Positions 1 through 5,112 of a DNA stretch of 5,119 bases are shown piece by piece (position 1 is the first letter of the stretch; every line of letters starts with the position of its first letter). Under the pieces are notes generated by a model. That model was not told the DNA's origin. It saw only the letters and a program-made list of their open reading frames with translations, and did not search any database. The position numbers and the translations under genes are program-made. The DNA is from Spirochaetales bacterium (GTDB lineage: Bacteria; Spirochaetota; Spirochaetia; DSM-27196; SLST01), in assembly GCA_007130265.1 (NCBI GenBank), contig SLST01000024.1, positions 1 to 5,119 on the forward strand. Reading direction: 5' to 3'.

Positions 1-488
1 ATGGGTACGCGGGCGAAGCGGCCGCTGCCCGCGGCAGCGACCGCGCGGTCGACCCGGAGGAACATCGCAATGAGGGTCGCGAGAAGCGCGAGCATTATAA
101 TGACGGAAAGTCCGACGAGCTGGTAGTGCCAGGCGAAGATCCAGCCAACGTTCAGCGCCATGTTCACCGCGAACCAGGCGCCTACGACCCGCGGCGAGAA
201 CGGGCTCGACTGCGATGGAGCCCCGTTCGACGACGTCGCCGCACCGGCCCCACCGAAGGCGGTCCTGATCTGTAACACGAGATATGCCGCGAGGAGGAGC
301 CAGATGACGCCCCAGATCGAGAAGGTCAGGCCGATGGGCACGAAGAGATTCGGAAGCGCGTCCGAGAGCTCTCCGGTGGTCATGTCGTTGAGCGGAAGCG
401 AAGTGGCGAGGATGTTGACCACGAGCATACCGACGAATGTGAGACCGTTGATGATTGCCGCGATGCGGGGGGCTGCGATTTGTTTCAT
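1..488 (-). CDS. TspO/MBR-like multi-pass membrane protein, C-terminus outside window
   Basis: This open frame runs uninterrupted from ATG at 488-486 to the window edge, giving 162 codons with no stop, so the 3' end is missing. The translation is strongly hydrophobic, with about four likely membrane spans near residues 9-30, 52-74, 103-122 and 124-144. The second span holds FSIWGVIWLLLAAY (56-69). The third holds ALNVGWIFAW (111-120), which resembles the LNxxW motif of the TspO/MBR (tryptophan-rich sensory protein) superfamily. From memory, small proteins annotated as tryptophan-rich sensory protein share the NLF-P-G-FSIWG pattern seen at 47-60; I could not verify this by search. Residues 78-98 form a low-complexity Gly/Ala/Ser loop between spans. 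An in-frame ATG 14 codons upstream (530) is possible, but the MKQ start fits better and sits just after a -10-like hexamer. The gene is divergent from the arsR cluster and no functional link is evident. The function of this subfamily is unclear. Confidence 0.72.
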   Translation of the reverse strand, partial: MKQIAAPRIAAIINGLTFVGMLVVNILATSLPLNDMTTGELSDALPNLFVPIGLTFSIWGVIWLLLAAYLVLQIRTAFGGAGAATSSNGAPSQSSPFSPRVVGAWFAVNMALNVGWIFAWHYQLVGLSVIIMLALLATLIAMFLRVDRAVAAAGSGRFARVP

Positions 489-494
489 GTTCCC

Positions 495-523
495 AGTGTA
501 GGAGGCCGAACCGACCGGCGCAA
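495..523 (-). promoter_or_regulatory. Weak promoter for the TspO-like gene, giving a leaderless start
   Basis: On the minus strand TTGCGC (523-518) and TACACT (500-495) are separated by 17 bases. The -10 matches the TAnnnT pattern and ends 6 bases before the ATG, so transcription would begin at or next to the start codon. No Shine-Dalgarno sequence precedes this ATG, which agrees with leaderless translation. The -35 is poor, matching only TTG. This is inference from spacing only. Confidence 0.35.
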
Positions 524-695
524 GGGACATCAGGGTCAGGCGGGCATGGTTCGCGGAGGTTTCGCGCATGGACCGCCGAGCAGGCGATCGTCGCCGACGT
601 GCGCGTGGAGGATGTGTCCGGCTGCTCACGCTAGAACTCCAGGGCGGACTCTACACTGACGGCCTTCTCATCACCAATCCATTCACCATGCCCCC

Positions 696-724
696 TTGAC
701 AGCGGCGAGCCGCTCCACTAATAT
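696..724 (+). promoter_or_regulatory. Sigma70-type promoter of the arsR-family gene
   Basis: TTGACA (696-701), a perfect -35 hexamer, is followed by a 17-base spacer and TAATAT (719-724), a good -10. Transcription would start near 730-732, only about 5-7 bases before the ATG at 737, so the mRNA would be nearly leaderless. There is only AGG at 731-733 in place of a ribosome binding site. The region is AT-rich in an otherwise GC-rich window. The operator dyad at 723-738 overlaps the end of the -10 and the start site, a position that suits autorepression. Confidence 0.8.
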
Positions 725-738
725 TAGCGTAGGCTTAT
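723..738 (+). promoter_or_regulatory. Probable ArsR-family operator O1 over the arsR start
   Basis: ATTAGCGTAGGCTTAT is an imperfect dyad: 6 of 8 symmetric base pairs match around the centre at 730/731. It covers the last bases of the -10, the predicted transcription start and the first two bases of the ATG. It matches the second dyad at 1141-1156 at 10 of 16 positions, with the outer parts ATnAG and CTTAT conserved, and both sites continue into GGAA. AT-rich dyads overlapping promoters are typical targets of ArsR/SmtB repressors. Binding is inferred from symmetry and recurrence. Confidence 0.6.
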
Positions 739-1087
739 GGAACTGAACGAGCTCTCGGACGTGCTCAAGGCGCTGGCGGCTCCCTCACGGTTGAAGATTG
801 TCCACCTGCTGCGGACGAGGTCGTTCTGCGTGAACGCGCTCACGAGGCGGCTCGACATCAGCCAGCCGGCCGTGTCGCAGCACCTCGCAGTGCTCAAGGG
901 CGCCGGGCTCGTCGAGGCGAGCAAGGCCGGAACGATGGTGCACTACCGCGTGAACGTGGAGCGCCTCGAGCGTGCGCAGGCGGCGCTCGCCGGGCTCGGC
1001 GTGCAGGAGACGCGAGAGGCCGGTCCTGAGGCCGACGCCAAAGCCCCAACGGGCAGCAGGACGCCGGCGGCGCCCGTCGGGCGCTGA
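737..1087 (+). CDS. ArsR/SmtB-family winged-helix repressor
   Basis: This 116-residue protein has the single-domain architecture of ArsR/SmtB metal or redox sensors. The N-terminal helix contains LKALAAPSRLKIVHLL (10-25), the family's typical first conserved block. The helix-turn-helix spans about 32-59, with recognition helix SQPAVSQHLAVLK (42-54). The wing follows at about 60-72, ending in HYRV. Classical arsenic-sensing ArsR proteins carry Cys-x-Cys in helix 3. Here the equivalent stretch is FCVNAL, so Cys31 is kept and the second position is Asn33. Cys31 is the only cysteine, which leaves the inducer open: a metal(loid), a thiol-reactive compound, or an oxidant. Residues 85-116 form a low-complexity Ala/Pro/Gly tail that is probably disordered. 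The start at 737 is fixed by the promoter and by alignment of the first helix. It is the first gene of the cluster and probably represses itself and the downstream operon. Confidence 0.92.
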   Translation: MELNELSDVLKALAAPSRLKIVHLLRTRSFCVNALTRRLDISQPAVSQHLAVLKGAGLVEASKAGTMVHYRVNVERLERAQAALAGLGVQETREAGPEADAKAPTGSRTPAAPVGR

Positions 1088-1103
1088 GTTTCGCCGGCGA
1101 CGC

Positions 1104-1130
1104 GGCACAGGGTCTCGTGTTCTTTTTTTT
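1104..1130 (+). terminator. Possible weak intrinsic terminator after the arsR gene
   Basis: A short stem (GGCAC at 1104-1108 pairing with GTGTT at 1117-1121, including two G-T wobbles, 8-base loop) is followed by an eight-T run at 1123-1130. The T tract is striking in this GC-rich DNA, but the stem is weak, so termination would be partial at best. The same Ts also supply the first bases of the next promoter's -35 and may serve as an AT-rich upstream element instead. Confidence 0.3.
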
Positions 1131-1157
1131 GACCATAACCATAAGTAATCTCTTATG
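1129..1157 (+). promoter_or_regulatory. Promoter of the Cys-rich peptide and ABC exporter operon
   Basis: TTGACC (1129-1134) is a 5/6 match to the -35 consensus. The -10 is less clear: TCTTAT (1151-1156, 16-base spacer) or CTTATG (1152-1157, 17-base spacer). The operator dyad lies between the two elements and overlaps the -10, as expected for a repressible promoter. A start near 1163 would leave a leader of roughly 20 bases before the ATG at 1186, including a full ribosome binding site. The eight-T tract lies directly upstream. Confidence 0.55.
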
Positions 1158-1158
1158 G
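1139..1158 (+). promoter_or_regulatory. Probable ArsR-family operator O2 (perfect 7-bp inverted repeat)
   Basis: CCATAAG, a 6-base spacer (TAATCT) and CTTATGG form a perfect 7-bp inverted repeat. A further copy of CCATAA directly abuts the left arm at 1133-1138, making a tandem half-site. The core at 1141-1156 matches the dyad over the arsR start in its conserved arms and spacer length. It is the better of the two sites and lies inside the promoter of the downstream operon, so the adjacent repressor is the obvious ligand. This assignment is inferred. Confidence 0.68.
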
Positions 1159-1174
1159 AATGGATACATGCATG

Positions 1175-1182
1175 AGGAGGTG
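1175..1182 (+). promoter_or_regulatory. Strong Shine-Dalgarno site of the Cys-rich peptide
   Basis: AGGAGGTG is an almost ideal complement to the 3' end of 16S rRNA. It ends 3 bases before the ATG at 1186 (5 bases from the GGAGG core). It decides the start: the same frame stays open upstream to a GTG at 1117, but that codon lies upstream of the promoter and encodes an implausible hydrophobic leader. It contrasts with the arsR gene, which has no such site. Confidence 0.88.
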
Positions 1183-1185
1183 GAT

Positions 1186-1332
1186 ATGCCACACAAAGAA
1201 GAGTCGTGCTGTTGTGAGAAGCCGGAGAACCTGAAGGGAAAACCGGAGGAGTGCTCAGAGGAGCAGATTCGCGAGTGCCACGGCGAGGAGCGTGAGCATT
1301 CGTGCTGCCGGTCCAACGAGCCCAAGGAGTAG
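1186..1332 (+). CDS. Cys-rich 48-residue peptide, putative metal-binding
   Basis: The product is a very small, highly charged, soluble protein with no signal peptide or membrane span. Seven of 48 residues are Cys: a CCC cluster at 8-10, single Cys at 23 and 31, and a CC pair at 40-41. His is at 3, 32 and 38. The middle reads KGKPEECSEEQIRECHGE (17-34), with Glu/Lys-rich character. From memory, similar small proteins with a KPEEC-EQI-CHG core occur beside ArsR-type genes in anaerobic bacteria and archaea; I know of no established function and could not check this. The Cys/His content suggests binding of a soft metal or metal(loid), or an Fe-S or redox role, which is inference. It has its own promoter, an operator-like dyad and a strong ribosome binding site, and it precedes the ABC exporter by 9 bases, so the three genes should be co-transcribed. 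Its composition is less GC-rich than its neighbours. Confidence 0.85.
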   Translation: MPHKEESCCCEKPENLKGKPEECSEEQIRECHGEEREHSCCRSNEPKE

Positions 1333-1341
1333 CAGCGGATC

Positions 1342-3099
1342 ATGCGCCGGCTGCTCTCCTGGCTGAAGCATCACCGGCTCTCACTCGCTACCGTGATCGC
1401 GGTCTCCGTGGGGACCGCGATCCTCGATCTGCTGCCGCCGTGGATCATCAGGTACACGGTTGACCGGATCGTGCGCCACGGCGCGGAGTTCAGTTTCGTC
1501 CCCGTGGCGGCCGCGCTCATGGGGCTCGCCATGGTCCACGGAGCCGCAGACTTCGTGCGGCTCTACCTGACCGCCCGGCTCGGCCAGCGTGTCGTCTACC
1601 GCATCCGCACCGAGCTGTTCGCCCATTTGTCGCGCCTGTCGTTCTCGTTCTACGACGCGGCGAGCACGGGTGACCTTGTCACGCGCGCGACCGCGGACGT
1701 CGACACGTTGAGTCAGTTCTTTGGCCGGTCGGCGGTTATCATCGTTACGAACCTGCTCTTCATCGTCGGAATTCTGGTCGTGCTCCTGATCTGGAATCCG
1801 CTGCTCGCGCTCGTCTACCTCGCGATGATTCCCTTCATTGCCGCGGGCATGTACGTGTACGCCCGCAGCGTCCGGCCCGCGATGGGCCGGGTTCGGCGGC
1901 AGCTCTCCGCGCTCACCGGCCGCCTCGAGACGACGCTCTCAGGGATTCTCGTCGTCAAGGTGTTCGGCCGTGAGCCCTTCGAAGAGGAACTGTTCGAGCG
2001 CGCGAACGCCGCGTACCGCCATGCGAGCGTTCAGACGATCCGGATCACCGCGCTCTGGATGCCGGTGGCCGAGGTGGTTATGGGACTCGGGACCGCGCTC
2101 GTCCTGCTCGCCGGCGGGTACGGAGTCATCCAGGGCGACGTCACGATCGGGACACTCATCGCGTTCACACTCTACATCGGGATGCTGCTGCGGCCGATCC
2201 GGCAGACCGGGATGATGCTGAGCGCGACGATGCAGGCGCTCGCCGCGGCGGAGCGGGTGTTCGAGATATTCGACACGCAACCGGAGGTGGGCGACCGCCC
2301 CGGCGCGGTTCCACTCACCGATCCGAAGGGCGCGATCGCCTTCGAGGATGTCTTGTTCGGGTACGAGGAGGGCGCGCCGGCCGTGCACGACATCAGCTTC
2401 CACGTCGAAGCCGGGGAAACGGTTGCGCTCGTGGGGCCGTCCGGCGCCGGGAAGTCGACGCTCGTTCACCTGCTCGCCCGGTTCTACGAGCCGCAGGCGG
2501 GGCGGATCCTGATCGACGGTGTCGACACGCGTGAGATAACGATCGAGAGCCTGCGCGTGGCGATCGGTATCGCGATGCAGAACGCCTTCGTCTTCGACGC
2601 GACGATTGGTGAGAACATCGCGTACGCCGACCCGTCGGCCTCGCCGGGCGACGTGGAGGCCGTGGCGCGGATGGTTGCGCTCCACGACTTCATCTCAGGC
2701 CTGCCGGACGGCTACGACACACCGGTCGGCGAACGCGGGGCAGAGCTCTCAGGCGGTCAGCGGCAGCGCCTCGCACTCGCGAGGGTCCTGCTTCGCGATC
2801 CGCCCGTGCTGCTCCTCGACGAGCCGACGTCGAGTCAGGACGCGGCGACCGAGCGCGCGATGGACGCCTCGCTCGAGGCGGCACGCAGGGATCGCACGAC
2901 GATCGTGATCGCGCACCGGCTCTGGACCGTCCACCATGCCGACCGCATCGTCGTCCTCGAAGCCGGCCGGCTCGTCGATCAGGGGGTCGGCAGTCCGGGC
3001 GAATCCGCGCACGAATCGCTCATGCGGGCGGGCGGACTCTACCGCAGGCTCTACGATCTGCAGTTTCGAGGCGAGTCGAGCAGCAAAGGGGGCGGATAA
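1342..3099 (+). CDS. ABC exporter half-transporter, subunit 1 (TMD-NBD)
   Basis: This is a 585-residue type IV (exporter-fold) ABC half-transporter of normal length. The membrane domain covers about 15-290, with likely spans near 15-36, 52-72, 128-150, 152-172, 241-263 and 268-285. It carries the family motif FYDAASTGDLVTRATADVD (103-121). The nucleotide-binding domain follows from about 332: A-loop Tyr341, Walker A GPSGAGKST (365-373, Lys371), Q-loop Gln413, signature LSGGQ (469-473), Walker B ending Asp493 with catalytic Glu494, and H-loop His525. All catalytic residues are present. The D-loop reads SSQD, not the common SALD. The protein has no cysteine at all, so it has no thiol metal site of its own. 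AAGGAG at 1324-1329, overlapping the end of the peptide gene, is a spaced ribosome binding site. Its stop overlaps the next gene's start, which implies translational coupling and a heterodimer. The substrate could be a drug, lipid, peptide or metal-thiol conjugate and is not determined. Confidence 0.93.
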   Translation: MRRLLSWLKHHRLSLATVIAVSVGTAILDLLPPWIIRYTVDRIVRHGAEFSFVPVAAALMGLAMVHGAADFVRLYLTARLGQRVVYRIRTELFAHLSRLSFSFYDAASTGDLVTRATADVDTLSQFFGRSAVIIVTNLLFIVGILVVLLIWNPLLALVYLAMIPFIAAGMYVYARSVRPAMGRVRRQLSALTGRLETTLSGILVVKVFGREPFEEELFERANAAYRHASVQTIRITALWMPVAEVVMGLGTALVLLAGGYGVIQGDVTIGTLIAFTLYIGMLLRPIRQTGMMLSATMQALAAAERVFEIFDTQPEVGDRPGAVPLTDPKGAIAFEDVLFGYEEGAPAVHDISFHVEAGETVALVGPSGAGKSTLVHLLARFYEPQAGRILIDGVDTREITIESLRVAIGIAMQNAFVFDATIGENIAYADPSASPGDVEAVARMVALHDFISGLPDGYDTPVGERGAELSGGQRQRLALARVLLRDPPVLLLDEPTSSQDAATERAMDASLEAARRDRTTIVIAHRLWTVHHADRIVVLEAGRLVDQGVGSPGESAHESLMRAGGLYRRLYDLQFRGESSSKGGG

Positions 3100-5003
3100 T
3101 GCGGGCCGGATTCATGACGCGGCTCCAGGGCGAACAGGAGCACGACTTCAGACTGGCTGATCTGGACCGACGTTATGTCCGTCTGCTTCTGCCCTACCTC
3201 CGTCCCCACGCCCGGATGATCGCCGTCGCGCTCGCCGCGATGGTCGCGGCGTCCGCGATCACCCTCGCCCTGCCGTTCCTGCTCAAGGTCGCCGTTGATC
3301 GGCACATCGCGAACCTGGACGTGCGAGGCCTGCTCCTCGTCGTCATCCTCTACGCCGGACTGACCCTCGCACAGTGGTTCGCGACGTTCGCACAGAGCCT
3401 GCTCTCCGGCACGGTGGGGCAGAACGTCGTCCGCGCGCTGCGCTGCGACCTGCATGCGGCGGTGTTGCGCGCCTCGCTCTCCTTCTTTCGACGCGAGCGG
3501 GTCGGTGAGATCATGTCGCGCCTGACCAACGACGTGTACTCGCTCTCCGAGTTCGTCTCTACCGGCATCGTCCATGCTCTCGCCGACGTGCTCACCCTCG
3601 CGGGAGTGCTCGTGATGATGTTCGTGCTCGACGCACGGCTCGCGCTCGTAACCTGCATCTCGATCCCCGTCATAGGAGTGGGAATCCGGTACCTCGGGCG
3701 CAAGATGCGCGAGTCCTACGATTCGCTGCGGCGTGAGGTCGCCGCGGTGAACGTGGGCGTCCAGCAGGGCGTCTCCGGCATGCGAGTCACCCAGTCGCTT
3801 GCGCGTGAGCAGGCCGGTGTCGAGCAGTTCGAGGACCTGAGCCTGCGAAACATGCGGGCGAACCTCAGGACCTCGCTCTTCTTCGCGTTGCTCTTCCCCC
3901 TCATGTCCATCTCAAACGCGCTCAGCACGGTCCTCGTGCTGACCTGCGGCGGATCGCTTCTCGCCCGCGGCGCGCTTACCGTGGGGACGCTCCTCGCCTT
4001 CTTCGGCTACGTGAACCGGTTCTTCGGTCCGGTGCGTGAGATGAGTCTCGTGTACAACTCGTTCCAGGGCGCCGCCGCCTCGCTTCAGCGCGTCGGCGAA
4101 TACCTCGAGGTCGGTCCGGAGGTTCGACCGCCGGAGGACCCGGCGGTGCTTCCGGCGGTGCTTCCGGCGGTGCTTCCGGCGGTGCTTCCGGGTGAGGTGC
4201 GCGGGGAAGTGGCGATCGAGCGGGTCTCTTTCCGGTACCCCGGTGGCGAACATGCGAGCGGGTCTGGAAGCGGACGTCCGTCCGGCCGAGGCGCCGGAAT
4301 GCCCGTGGGCCATCGCGAGGCGGCGCTTCGCGACGTGAGCTTCACCGCCGCGCCGGGGGAGCAGATCGCGCTCGTGGGCGCAACGGGTGCCGGAAAGACG
4401 ACGCTTGCGCTCCTTCTCGCACGACTCTACGACCCGGACGAGGGTCGGGTCCTCATTGACGGGTTCGACCTGCGCGAGATCGAGTTCGACGATCTGCGTC
4501 GGGCCGTCTGCCTCGTCCCCCAGGAGGCCTCGCTCTTTCCGGGCACGGTCGCGCAGAACATCCGCTACGGGCGGCCCGGGGCCGCCGACGCCGAGGTGCG
4601 CGAGGCGGCGCGGCGCGCCCAGGCGGACCGTTTTATCGCGGCGCTGCCCCACGGGTACGAGACCGCCGTGGGCGAGGCCGGGGTGCGGCTCTCAGGCGGA
4701 CAGAAGCAGCTCGTCGCGCTCGCCCGCGCCGTCCTTGCCGACCCGCGCGTCCTCATCCTCGACGAGCCCACCGCGAACGTCGACGTGATCACCGAATCGC
4801 TCATCCAGCAGGGGCTGCGCGAGATCAGCTGCGGGCGGACCACCTTCATCATCGCGCACCGGTTCTCCACCGTGAAGGACGCCGATCGCATCGTGGTGCT
4901 CGAGCGGGGGGAGGTTCGGGGAGTCGGGAGGCACGAGGAGCTCATCGAGACGAACGAGGCTTACCGCGCGCTGTACGAGAAGCAGTGGGCCGACGCCGGA
5001 TAG
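3099..5003 (+). CDS. ABC exporter half-transporter, subunit 2 (TMD-NBD)
   Basis: This is a 634-residue partner exporter half, longer than subunit 1 because of an N-terminal extension of about 25 residues, a repeat linker and an insertion in the NBD. Membrane spans lie near 39-62, 78-98, 157-177, 180-197, 260-283 and 292-312, with the motif FFRRERVGEIMSRLTNDV at 129-146. A PAVL tetrad repeat (348-363) joins the two domains. In the NBD, A-loop Tyr380 is followed by a Gly/Ser/Arg-rich insertion (about 382-408) before Walker A GATGAGKTT (427-435, Lys433). Then come Q-loop Gln475, signature LSGGQ (531-535), Walker B Asp555 with catalytic Glu556, D-loop ANVD (559-562) and H-loop His587. All catalytic residues are present. 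The ATG at 3099 overlaps the upstream TAA and follows a G-rich run at 3088-3092; an alternative ATG lies at 3114. Together with subunit 1 it should form an inner-membrane heterodimer that exports an unknown substrate using ATP. Confidence 0.93.
   Translation: MRAGFMTRLQGEQEHDFRLADLDRRYVRLLLPYLRPHARMIAVALAAMVAASAITLALPFLLKVAVDRHIANLDVRGLLLVVILYAGLTLAQWFATFAQSLLSGTVGQNVVRALRCDLHAAVLRASLSFFRRERVGEIMSRLTNDVYSLSEFVSTGIVHALADVLTLAGVLVMMFVLDARLALVTCISIPVIGVGIRYLGRKMRESYDSLRREVAAVNVGVQQGVSGMRVTQSLAREQAGVEQFEDLSLRNMRANLRTSLFFALLFPLMSISNALSTVLVLTCGGSLLARGALTVGTLLAFFGYVNRFFGPVREMSLVYNSFQGAAASLQRVGEYLEVGPEVRPPEDPAVLPAVLPAVLPAVLPGEVRGEVAIERVSFRYPGGEHASGSGSGRPSGRGAGMPVGHREAALRDVSFTAAPGEQIALVGATGAGKTTLALLLARLYDPDEGRVLIDGFDLREIEFDDLRRAVCLVPQEASLFPGTVAQNIRYGRPGAADAEVREAARRAQADRFIAALPHGYETAVGEAGVRLSGGQKQLVALARAVLADPRVLILDEPTANVDVITESLIQQGLREISCGRTTFIIAHRFSTVKDADRIVVLERGEVRGVGRHEELIETNEAYRALYEKQWADAG
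4140..4191 (+). repeat. In-frame 12-bp tandem repeat, four perfect copies (PAVL x4)
   Basis: The unit GGCGGTGCTTCC occurs four times without a mismatch (4142-4189), flanked by partial copies. It is in frame with subunit 2 of the ABC exporter and encodes Pro-Ala-Val-Leu four times (residues 348-363). It lies just after the last membrane span region and before the first NBD strand, in the linker. Copies identical even at third codon positions point to recent slippage expansion, so copy number may vary between strains. Confidence 0.95.
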
Positions 5004-5074
5004 GCTGGCCTCACCGCGTCGCCTGGTTGCCCGCGGCCGCCGGCGCGCGCCAGGGATGCGCAGGGCCCGAACGG

Positions 5075-5095
5075 GGTCCCGGCGAAGCCGGGACC
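5075..5095 (+). terminator. GC-rich hairpin after the ABC operon, probable terminator
   Basis: GGTCCCGGC and GCCGGGACC form a perfect 9-bp stem closed by a GAA triloop, 72 bases downstream of the last stop codon. No T tract follows, so this is not a textbook intrinsic terminator. It could act as a T-less terminator of a GC-rich genome, as an mRNA 3'-end stabiliser, or for both strands in a convergent arrangement. Nothing else between 5004 and 5119 looks coding. Confidence 0.45.
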
Positions 5096-5098
5096 GGA

Positions 5099-5112
5099 GC
5101 GCCGGCCGGCGC
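5099..5112. repeat. 14-bp perfect palindrome GCGCCGGCCGGCGC
   Basis: This self-complementary sequence sits 3 bases after the 9-bp hairpin. A related palindrome, GGCGCGCGCC, lies at 5042-5051 on the other side. In such GC-rich DNA short palindromes arise easily, so a function is uncertain. The cluster may be part of a dispersed intergenic repeat or of the operon's 3' end. Confidence 0.4.

Noticed and set aside
24..38. 6-bp inverted repeat GCTGCC-CGC-GGCAGC near the window start
   Set aside because: It lies within the membrane protein coding sequence in an Ala/Gly-rich stretch and is expected from GC-rich codons.
160..501. 113-codon plus-strand open frame
   Set aside because: It lies antisense to the membrane protein gene on the minus strand, whose hydrophobic, motif-bearing translation is clearly the real one. 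The plus-strand product has no recognisable features.
568..699. 43-codon plus-strand ORF in the divergent spacer
   Set aside because: It starts without a ribosome binding site, its product is Arg-rich and unremarkable, and it ends inside the arsR -35 element. Chance ORFs of this size are common in GC-rich DNA.
1070..1084. Hairpin GCGCCC-GTC-GGGCGC as arsR terminator
   Set aside because: It lies in the last codons of the gene and the T tract is almost 40 bases downstream, so it does not form a usual terminator.
1117..1185. 23-residue N-terminal extension of the Cys-rich peptide (GTG start)
   Set aside because: It would begin upstream of the promoter, translate the T tract and operator, and ignore the near-ideal ribosome binding site before 1186.
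785..1343. Long minus-strand frames opposite arsR and the peptide gene
   Set aside because: They are Arg/Pro-rich shadow frames typical of GC-rich coding DNA, with no domains or ribosome binding sites.
1939..2685. 248-codon minus-strand frame inside ABC subunit 1
   Set aside because: It is opposite a fully conserved ABC transporter sequence; its product is a low-complexity shadow.
4140..4191. CRISPR-like array
   Set aside because: The units are contiguous 12-mers without spacers and lie in frame within a coding gene.
3912..4652. 246-codon minus-strand frame inside ABC subunit 2
   Set aside because: It is antisense to the conserved membrane domain and NBD; its length reflects codon bias on the plus strand.
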